The position numbers and the translations under genes are program-made. Of a stretch of 64,000 bases of DNA, positions 9,966 through 16,645 are shown piece by piece. Each line of letters begins with the position of its first letter. Positions within the stretch are counted from its first letter, which is position 1. The DNA comes from Coriobacterium glomerans PW2. GTDB taxonomy: Bacteria; Actinomycetota; Coriobacteriia; Coriobacteriales; Coriobacteriaceae. The DNA is taken from positions 248,001 through 312,000 of the forward strand of contig NC_015389.1 in the NCBI RefSeq assembly GCF_000195315.1. The letters are read 5' to 3'. Below the pieces are notes generated by a model. That model was not told the DNA's origin. It saw nothing but the letters and a program-made list of their open reading frames with translations, and did not search any database.

Positions 9966-10979
9966 TCAGAGCCGATCGAGAATCGCGCTGGTGTTCGCCA
10001 CGTTCATGGCATTCAGCACGAAATTTCCGGCGTTGATGAGGTTGGAGACTTCTAGCTTTCGGGCAATCTCCTGCTGATTGACTAGCATCAGCTCCATCTG
10101 CTTTGACTGGAGATGCATATATGCCTCGACGTTGCGCCTATGAGCATCGGTCTCGTAGAGGTTGACCATCTCGCTCACATCGGATGCGCGATGGTTTTTC
10201 ACGAGCATGATGAAGCTCTCGACCGTTCTCACATTGTAGTAATCCGGAGGGAACCACGATGCGGTCCTCTCCAGAAGCTCCTGCCGCAGGCGATCTATCT
10301 CGCGGACCGTGCAATCATAGCGTGCGGAGTATTCCGCGAGCGCACGCGCATTGCCGGTTCTGATCTCCTTGTTTTCCGCATCCACCTTCGCGTTGCGTCT
10401 GGTGACCGCTGTCTTGGCGGCGATCAGGGCGATCACAACGGCGACAGCGTAGCTGCCGATGTAGACGAAGACAGCCGAAGGCGGGAGCTCTGCGTCGTTG
10501 GCGACGTGGATGATATTGGTGATGCCGACGAAGGCGATACCAACCAGCAGAGCGAGCCCGACGATCAGGAGCCTTCGTCTTCCTGTCGTCCATCCTCTCC
10601 AGAACAGCGCGAGGATCGCCATACAGAGGACGACCTCGTCGAACTTTCCGGTCAGAAGTCCTTTCAAAACCACAACGGCGACAATGGCGATGCCGAACAC
10701 GAACAGCCCGTATTCCGACTTCTGTCCCACAGTTCTCGATTCCAGCCTTTTCTGCTCCTGCCGGTAGTTGAGCACCAGGGAGGCCTGTGTCGTGTACTGC
10801 TCCAGAATGAGAAGGAGGCTGTCCCTGACGAAGCACAGCTCATCCAGCAAACTTCGTCCGCACGGTGAGGCAGATGCAGCCGAAGGCGCGTCTCCGTTTC
10901 CCTGCTGCACCTCCCTGCCGCATTTCGGGCAGTATGCCCCGCCATGCTGGATCTCCTCGCCGCACGTGCTGCAATACAT
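9966..10979 (-). CDS. Zinc-ribbon membrane protein, unknown function
   Basis: The N-terminus is a zinc ribbon of the double CxxC type (CSTCGEEIQHGGAYCPKCG). About 70 residues with helical character follow, then three or four transmembrane helices (FGIAIVAVVVLKGLL, VVLCMAILALFW, LLIVGLALLVGIAFVGI, FVYIGSYAVAVVIALIAA), and a long cytoplasmic helical tail with coiled-coil look. The start is put at ATG 10979 because GAGAGGAACCGAAACG precedes it. The gene is divergent from the HTH gene at 11141. Confidence 0.8.
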   Translation of the reverse strand: MYCSTCGEEIQHGGAYCPKCGREVQQGNGDAPSAASASPCGRSLLDELCFVRDSLLLILEQYTTQASLVLNYRQEQKRLESRTVGQKSEYGLFVFGIAIVAVVVLKGLLTGKFDEVVLCMAILALFWRGWTTGRRRLLIVGLALLVGIAFVGITNIIHVANDAELPPSAVFVYIGSYAVAVVIALIAAKTAVTRRNAKVDAENKEIRTGNARALAEYSARYDCTVREIDRLRQELLERTASWFPPDYYNVRTVESFIMLVKNHRASDVSEMVNLYETDAHRRNVEAYMHLQSKQMELMLVNQQEIARKLEVSNLINAGNFVLNAMNVANTSAILDRL

Positions 10980-11140
10980 CGTTTCGGTTCCTCTCATGAG
11001 TCGTCTGCGGGGCTGTCGCGTTCACCAGTCTTCGGGAGCGTGATCGATACAATACGACCGAGCTGTATAACACTGATTCAACACAATACTACTGCATCTA
11101 AACAAGTGCAAATCTGCATAGGACATGAAACTCTCTTCAG

Positions 11141-11359
11141 ATGGATAAAAGACTCGAGCGTCAGATCGGGGCGCGCATCCAGTTGCTGCGTCGTGCGAGG
11201 ACCGGGCTGAGCCAGGAGAAGTTCTCTGTGGCAGCTGGGATCGATTACAGCTATCTCGCCGGGGTCGAGCAGGGGAGGCACAGGTTGTCGGTCTCCATGC
11301 TCAAGCGCATCGCCGATGGACTTGATCTTTCCATGTCGGAGATTCTCAAGGGGCTGTGA
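11141..11359 (+). CDS. Small XRE-family HTH regulator
   Basis: This 72-aa protein is one lambda-repressor-like helix-turn-helix domain (LRRARTGLSQEKFSVAAGIDYSYLAGVEQGRHRLSV is spread over residues 10-50) with no effector domain. No clear ribosome site precedes the ATG, so translation may be weak or leaderless. It is divergent from the zinc-ribbon gene across a 160-bp AT-rich intergenic region and may control that gene and itself. Confidence 0.85.
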   Translation: MDKRLERQIGARIQLLRRARTGLSQEKFSVAAGIDYSYLAGVEQGRHRLSVSMLKRIADGLDLSMSEILKGL

Positions 11360-11437
11360 TCAGACGCGCGCTCATCCCTGCTGGGATTTCAAGGTTTTCG
11401 CGGATCCGTCTGCGTTCGGATCTGCCGTCGCGCTCTC

Positions 11438-12148
11438 TCAGCGCGGCTCGGTCGCGCGCTCGCTGGCAGCCAGAACCCAGATGCGCCGCCCGAGATCTAT
11501 GAGCATAGCGGCTCTTTCATCGTTTGCGAGGCCGTTTCGGCGCGCGTAGGCGGACGGATCAAGAAGAGACTCCAGCATGATGACATCGGCCTCATCGCGG
11601 TACACCTCGAGATCGCGCGCGTCCATGCTGATCAAGTCGGAGTCCACGGCCTCCACCATCACCCCTCGCGTCGTCACTCCCGCTACGACGAAACGCCGGC
11701 AGCCGTCATCGATCGCGCGCACGGCGTCTCCAATGCGCACGAGGACGCCCTTGCTGTCGCGCGGTTGCGGCACCTGAGCTCGGATGCGCTCCAGCATCGA
11801 CTGAAATGCCCGCATCAGGTACAGCGGCTCGATCTCACCATCCATCACCTGCTCGAGTTCCCTCTCGAAGCTCTGTCTCGCTTGCCGCCCGTCGTCGACG
11901 AGCGCCCATGGTCTCCCGTATGGCTTTTCGAGCAGGGCGATGCCGCCATCGCGTGGATCGGCGAAGTAGGCGAGCACTCTCTTGCCGTCGCAGTCCTCAA
12001 CCTCGAGGAGGCCGCTCAGGTACTGCTGCTCCACGGGTCCCTCGGGCAGATGCATGGACTTTTTCAGGCGACCCGTCAGGTCCGGTTGGTAGTCCCTCGC
12101 CCCCTCGCTGTCAGCCTCCATGCCATCGATGACGATCTCTTCATTCAT
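11438..12148 (-). CDS. Conserved hypothetical protein
   Basis: I recognise no family. The 236-aa protein is acidic, has no signal peptide or membrane helix, and is rich in alternating beta/alpha segments (GKRVLAYFADPRDGGIALLEKPYGRPWALV; GVLVRIGDAVRAIDDGCRRFVVAGVTT). The middle suggests an SH3-like barrel (VRIGDAVRAID..FVVAGVTTRGVMVEAVD). ATG 12148 follows AAAGGATGCGCGC. It sits alone between the HTH gene and a long intergenic stretch, and codon use matches its neighbours. Confidence 0.7.
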   Translation of the reverse strand: MNEEIVIDGMEADSEGARDYQPDLTGRLKKSMHLPEGPVEQQYLSGLLEVEDCDGKRVLAYFADPRDGGIALLEKPYGRPWALVDDGRQARQSFERELEQVMDGEIEPLYLMRAFQSMLERIRAQVPQPRDSKGVLVRIGDAVRAIDDGCRRFVVAGVTTRGVMVEAVDSDLISMDARDLEVYRDEADVIMLESLLDPSAYARRNGLANDERAAMLIDLGRRIWVLAASERATEPR

Positions 12149-12645
12149 GCGCGCATCCTTTCATATGATCCCCCGTTCGGCGTAGATGGCGTTCTTCTGC
12201 TGCCTCTGACTTGCGAATGATGGTTGCGCGACATGTGATCGGGCGCGGATCGGGGGCATCTCATACCCGGCTGCCGATCCGGTCGAGTCGGATGCGCCCG
12301 CCTGCCGCTTCATCCTCTCTCCCGGGGCGCGCAAGCGCCCCTCGCCGCCGGCCATCTCGCCAGATGTTGAGCCGCGCGCATGTCGCGCTGTCCGCGCGGA
12401 TCCGCGAGCGAAGCGAGCGGGTGGGCCGGCGAAGCCGGCCCGTCGCAGGATCGGCAAATATACCGACCCCGCACGGGGCACCGACTGTCGGCTTGTATAG
12501 GCCTCTCCCTTCGTTTGGAATCGTCTGCACGGGAAGATCTTGCAGCGCGACCCAAACACCGTCCAATCGCCACACTCACGTCGGTCCAGCGTGGTATAAC
12601 TATCCCGATGGGCGCACATGCGCTTCCGAATCCTGTAAGGCGCCA
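12149..12645. other. 497-bp intergenic region with GC hairpins
   Basis: No gene is convincing on either strand. Two adjacent stem-loops occur: a weak one around 12403-12420 (CCGC...GCGG enclosing GAGCGAAGCGA) and a perfect 8-bp stem GGGCCGGC-GAA-GCCGGCCC at 12423-12441. Neither has a T-tract. The region must hold the divergent promoters of the 12148 and 12646 genes. I saw no tmRNA, SRP RNA or RNase P RNA signature. Confidence 0.5.
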
Positions 12646-13620
12646 ATGAGCAGCTATCACACGAACAAGGTTTCTTCCTCCGCAGCCGGTGGACCCGCTA
12701 CCCGAGTCGGGCATGTGTCCCTTGTCGGCGCTGATGCGCGCGGTATCGGTGCGACCGGTGATCTGTCTGCTGCTGCGAGAAGTCCTCACGAAGCCTCCGG
12801 CCGAACCGATCGGGCGCACGAGACGTCGGGCGCACCGCGCAGGGGAGCCAAGGGCATATGGGCGCGCACGGTGCGCGTCTCATCGCCGCATCGAGGGTCG
12901 ACTTCGGCAAAGGGGGGCTCTCGGGCGGAATCACGTGAATCGAAAGCGGCTCCGCGTGCCGAGCATAGGCGTTCCCACAAGAGCGCGCTCATGCGCTATG
13001 CAAGCGACAACAGGTTCGTTCACGGTGTCTACGCGCTCACGACCGGCAGGTTTCGCCTCGCCTTCTATGCGTGCGTCGTCGTTTTCGCCATCGTTGGCCT
13101 GTACCTTCCTGCGCGCGACCTCTACGTATCCCATCGAACTCACGAGATCCTATCCAAGCAGATGGAGCTGAGGCGCGGCTACAACGATCGGCTTCAGGCG
13201 GATGTGAACAAGCTGCTCTCGCAAGACGGCATAGAGCAGGCCGCCCGCAAGGACCTCGACTTGGTCATGCCCGGCGAGAAGAAGATCAACATCGTGGGCG
13301 GCGAGGACGGGGCGAACGCTGCAGCGGATTCAGCCGGCAAGGGTTCCTCAGCTGGCGCGTCGAACACCACGGGGGGCGGGTCGAACGCTGCCTCCGATGG
13401 AGCCGGCTCCGGTGACAAGGGAGCTGATCATGCAGGCAAAGATCATGCGAGCAAGAAGAAAGAGGGGAGCGACGATTCCGAAGCCTCTGCGAACTCGGAT
13501 GATCTCACGCAGGACGAGCGCGACGTCGACAAAGATGCGCCTTGGTACATCAAAGTGCTCGACAAGGCATTCCTGTTCAACAGCTCAAGTGGCCAGACGA
13601 TCTCCTCATCAGGGGAGTAG
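12646..13620 (+). CDS. divIC: DivIC/FtsB-type septum formation initiator
   Basis: This is a bitopic division protein expected to form the FtsB/DivIC-FtsL-FtsQ complex. In the 324-aa product, an unusual basic, Ser/Arg-rich cytoplasmic N-terminus (about 115 aa) precedes one transmembrane helix (RLAFYACVVVFAIVGLYL). The coiled-coil follows (SKQMELRRGYNDRLQADVNKLLSQDGIEQAARKD, segmented), then the family's DLDLVMPGEKKI. The C-terminal tail is low-complexity, acidic and Ser/Gly-rich. The start is ATG 12646 after TGTAAGGCGCCA. The frame is open further upstream but looks non-coding there. It is followed closely by ppx. Confidence 0.85.
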   Translation: MSSYHTNKVSSSAAGGPATRVGHVSLVGADARGIGATGDLSAAARSPHEASGRTDRAHETSGAPRRGAKGIWARTVRVSSPHRGSTSAKGGSRAESRESKAAPRAEHRRSHKSALMRYASDNRFVHGVYALTTGRFRLAFYACVVVFAIVGLYLPARDLYVSHRTHEILSKQMELRRGYNDRLQADVNKLLSQDGIEQAARKDLDLVMPGEKKINIVGGEDGANAAADSAGKGSSAGASNTTGGGSNAASDGAGSGDKGADHAGKDHASKKKEGSDDSEASANSDDLTQDERDVDKDAPWYIKVLDKAFLFNSSSGQTISSSGE

Positions 13621-13638
13621 GACCGACGTGGTCACGCT

Positions 13639-14655
13639 ATGAGAAGCCGCACCTCAGCGAAATCCCCGCGGCGGCGTCGCGTTGCCGCGATAGACATCGG
13701 GACGGTCTCGTCCCGACTCTCGTTGGCATTCGTGACCGATGAAGCGGTGGTCGAGGCGCGCAGACTGACCGTCATAACCGATCTCGGCGCGGGCGTGGAT
13801 GCAACCAGGCAATTCAGTTCAGATGCCATAGAGCGCGTCCGGAACGCGTGCAGCAGGTTCGTCTGCGAGGCTCGGACCTTCGGGGCGCGGAGCAGCTGCA
13901 CGACGCTGACGAGCGCGGCGCGGGATGCAGGCAACGCCGACATCCTGTTGGAGAAGCTCGCAGATCTCGGGCTGGAACCTCAGGTTATTCCCGGCGAGGT
14001 CGAGGCGCGCCTCACGTTTTACGGCGTGGCCCGTGATTTCGATGACGAGCGGATCGTTGTCGTCGATTCGGGCGGCGGCTCCACCGAGTTCGCAACGGGG
14101 GCCTTCGATGCATCGAGACGAGACGTTCGTCTCGAGCACGTGCGCTCCCTGGATATCGGATGCCGCCGCGTCACCGACCGATTTCTTCAAGGCGATCCCC
14201 CTTCGGCAGATCAGATCGCCTCGGCGCGGTCATGGGCTCGCGCGGGGTTCTCCCGCTACTGGCCGACGCTCGCCGAGCGTCCTCACAAGCTCGTCGCCGT
14301 CGGTGGGACCGTCACGACTCTGGTGGCGCTCACGCATGGACTCAAGGATTATGACGCCTCTTTCGTGCACCTGCGTCAGCTCGCGCTGAGCGAGGTCGAG
14401 TCGGCGATAGAGCGCATGAGGGATCTGCCTGTCCGCGAGATCGCCGAGCTGGCCGGGATCCAGCCCAAGCGAGCACCTGTGATACTGGCCGGTGCGCTCA
14501 TCATCGCGGAGCTCATGCGCGCAGGAGGCTATGATTCGCTCACCGTCAGCGAGAACAGCCTGCTCGTCGGTCTCGCGGCCACGATCGGCGAGGAGCTCGC
14601 CGCGTCGCCGTCCGCCATCGGATGGACGCCCCGATTGGCGGTCTTGGAGGACTGA
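13639..14655 (+). CDS. ppx: Ppx/GppA exopolyphosphatase family protein
   Basis: Members hydrolyse polyphosphate or pppGpp using an actin-like ATPase fold. The 338-aa product is the short actinobacterial form without the C-terminal HD domain. Phosphate loop 1 is AAIDIGTVSSRLSLA (Ser/Thr pattern unlike the commoner GSNS), and loop 2 is VVVDSGGGSTEFATG. GAGLDIG is replaced by RSLDIGCRRVTDRF, and VAVGGTVTTLVAL follows. It lies 18 bases after divIC, an arrangement common in actinobacteria, and probably shares its transcript. Confidence 0.9.
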   Translation: MRSRTSAKSPRRRRVAAIDIGTVSSRLSLAFVTDEAVVEARRLTVITDLGAGVDATRQFSSDAIERVRNACSRFVCEARTFGARSSCTTLTSAARDAGNADILLEKLADLGLEPQVIPGEVEARLTFYGVARDFDDERIVVVDSGGGSTEFATGAFDASRRDVRLEHVRSLDIGCRRVTDRFLQGDPPSADQIASARSWARAGFSRYWPTLAERPHKLVAVGGTVTTLVALTHGLKDYDASFVHLRQLALSEVESAIERMRDLPVREIAELAGIQPKRAPVILAGALIIAELMRAGGYDSLTVSENSLLVGLAATIGEELAASPSAIGWTPRLAVLED

Positions 14656-14836
14656 GCGCACCCTGATGCATCTCGGGGTGTCCGCCCTTCGCTGCTGCAG
14701 CGTCAGGCCGCTGCAGCCCAAAGCGGATATGTGCTACCCTCATATATGACGATGGAGCGCATGCTGTCCGGCGGCCATGCCGGGAGCTGCAGCGGGCGGC
14801 GCAGCCCTCCCATCGACCGCATGAAAGGTGAAACCC

Positions 14837-15595
14837 ATGGCGCAACGCGATAGCCAGATACTTGAGATTCTCGTTCAGCGGAAAAGAATCGAGGTCGCAG
14901 CTCTCGCCGATGAGTTGAGCGTCTCGAAGGTCACGATCCGCAAGGATCTCGAGCGACTTGAGGGCAAGGGCATCATCCATCGAGAGCACGGCTTCGCGTT
15001 GCTCTCGAGCGCCGATGACGTACAGGGGCGTCTGGCATATCATTACGAGGAGAAGCAACGGATCGCGCATCGCGCCGCCTCGTTCATATCGAACGGCGAT
15101 ACGGTCATGATCGAGAGCGGCAGCTGCTGCGCGCTGCTGGCTTTGACGATCGCTGAGACGATGCGAGATGTCACGATCATCACGAACAGCGCTTTTATCG
15201 CCGGCTACATTCGAGGGAAGCCCGCGGCGAACACCGTGCTGCTCGGAGGCTTCTATCAAAACGACGCCGAGGTCACCGTGGGACCCTTGCTCAAGCAAAG
15301 CTGCGAGAGCCTTCACGTCGACTACATGTTCATCGGAACCGACGGCTACGTCGAGGGTGTCGGTTTCACAAATGACGATCAGTTCAGAGGGCAGGCCGTT
15401 CGAGATATGGCGGCATGCGCATCCAAGGTCGTCGTGCTGAGTGAGAGCGAGAAGTTCTCACGGCGGGGTGTGCTGCCCTTGGACCTCGCCGGCAAGATCG
15501 CCTACGCCGTGACCGACGAGGGCATCGCCGATCGGCATCGCCGCGCGCTCGAGGCCTCCGGCGTCGAGGTCGTCATCGTCCGGACGGCGATCTGA
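14837..15595 (+). CDS. DeoR-family sugar-locus regulator
   Basis: This 252-aa DeoR-type repressor has an N-terminal winged helix (QILEILVQRKRIEVAALADEL, then SKVTIRKDLERLEGKGIIHREHG) and a C-terminal sugar-phosphate sensor of the ISOCOT/phosphosugar-isomerase fold (DTVMIESGSCCALLAL, VTIITNSAFIAGYI, GTDGYVEGVGFTN). The start is ATG 14837, after AAAGGTG; a GTG nine bases upstream overlaps that site. It ends one base from the convergent activase gene and most likely controls the glycyl radical enzyme/PTS cluster in response to a sugar phosphate. That role is inferred from position. Confidence 0.88.
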   Translation: MAQRDSQILEILVQRKRIEVAALADELSVSKVTIRKDLERLEGKGIIHREHGFALLSSADDVQGRLAYHYEEKQRIAHRAASFISNGDTVMIESGSCCALLALTIAETMRDVTIITNSAFIAGYIRGKPAANTVLLGGFYQNDAEVTVGPLLKQSCESLHVDYMFIGTDGYVEGVGFTNDDQFRGQAVRDMAACASKVVVLSESEKFSRRGVLPLDLAGKIAYAVTDEGIADRHRRALEASGVEVVIVRTAI

Positions 15596-15596
15596 G

Positions 15597-16493
15597 CTAG
15601 ACGAACGCTTCGATGCCCTCCTCGCGATATGCCTCGATCAGAGCAGCGAGATCCTCTTCGTGGAGATTCGCCTGCCCGCGCATGTCATAGCTGCGACCGA
15701 GTGAGGCGTACTTGCTCTCACCGAAACTATGGTAGGGCAGCAGCTGCACGCGATCCGCGCCCGCGCGCCGAAGACGACGACCCATGAGCCGCGCGTCGGC
15801 GACCGAATCATTGAAACCGGGAATGACCGGCGTTCGAACGAGAACGTCGCGTGCGTACTCGTGCGCCCGGATCGTGTTGCTCCAGATGCGCGAGAGACCC
15901 TCTCCGGTTGCCGCCCGATGCCGATCCGAATCGCCGTGCTTCATATCGATGAGCAGATGGTCCGCCCGCTTCGCGACCTCATCGAAGACCTTCGGCGCCG
16001 CGCATGCCGTGGTCTCGATGCAGGTGTCGACGGAATGACTGTGAAGCAGGTTCATGAGCTCGATGCAGAACTCCGGCCACATGAGCGGTTCTCCCCCGGA
16101 TAGCGTGACGCCGCCACCGCTCTGCTGATAGAATACGTCATCTTTCAGGCAGATCTCGCACACCTCTGCCGCGCTTCGCAGACGACCCGCTATGGACAGC
16201 GCTCGTGCCGGGCACGCGCGCACCGCCTGTCGGACGCGCTCGGAGCTCGCGTCCGCCCTGGCGACATCGATATGCTGCGCGCCCGGGTCTCCCAGGTCGG
16301 GGCAGGCCATGAGGCAGCGTTTGCAGCCCGTGCACGCGCTCGCGCTCCATTCCAGCTGGGGCCGCATCAGCTGGCTCTCGGGATTCGAGCACCATGGGCA
16401 CCTCATCGGGCAACCTTTCAAAAAGACCACGGTGCGAATTCCCGGTCCATCGTTCAGGCTGAATTTCTGGATGTTGAAGACCATTGCGTTCAA
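15597..16493 (-). CDS. Glycyl radical enzyme activase (PflA/YbiY-like)
   Basis: This radical SAM protein (298 aa) would install the glycyl radical on the adjacent GRE using SAM and a [4Fe-4S]+ cluster. The radical SAM motif CPMRCPWC gives C28, C32 and C35. A ferredoxin-like insert follows (CTGCKRCLMACP near residue 53, ACPARAL near 93, CEICLKD near 111), as in activases of non-PFL GREs. SGGEPLMWPEF is the SAM-contacting GGE motif. A TTG at 16493 has AAAGGG at good spacing, while ATG 16484 has none, so TTG is preferred. It is divergent from the GRE gene. Confidence 0.92.
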   Translation of the reverse strand: MNAMVFNIQKFSLNDGPGIRTVVFLKGCPMRCPWCSNPESQLMRPQLEWSASACTGCKRCLMACPDLGDPGAQHIDVARADASSERVRQAVRACPARALSIAGRLRSAAEVCEICLKDDVFYQQSGGGVTLSGGEPLMWPEFCIELMNLLHSHSVDTCIETTACAAPKVFDEVAKRADHLLIDMKHGDSDRHRAATGEGLSRIWSNTIRAHEYARDVLVRTPVIPGFNDSVADARLMGRRLRRAGADRVQLLPYHSFGESKYASLGRSYDMRGQANLHEEDLAALIEAYREEGIEAFV

Positions 16494-16536
16494 AATGCGC
16501 GCCCTTTCTCGACATGGACGGATATTGAATATATAG

Positions 16537-16576
16537 AGTATTGTATTCGAAAGTAAAAACTCTTTCGAACGATACT
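16537..16576. promoter_or_regulatory. 40-bp dyad in activase/GRE divergent promoter
   Basis: The left arm AGTATTGTATTCGAAAG (16537-16553) and right arm CTTTCGAACGATACT (16562-16576) pair in 8-bp and 5-bp blocks around the 8-base spacer TAAAAACT. A TATACT box (16576-16581) abuts the right arm. The position between divergent genes and the lack of a T-tract suggest a regulator-binding site, most simply for the DeoR protein at 14837. Confidence 0.65.
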
Positions 16577-16645
16577 ATACTAAGTTTCAATAAGAACAAA
16601 CTTCGATGTAACCTACGGTGCTCAATTTCAAGGAAAGGAAGTATC

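Noticed and set aside
8651-10036. 461-codon plus-strand frame opposite the Pro-rich membrane protein gene
   Set aside because: It crosses a strong ribosome site and the intergenic gap, is composed of Arg/Gly/Val shadow codons, and has no ribosome site. The minus-strand frame has a signal anchor and a terminator.
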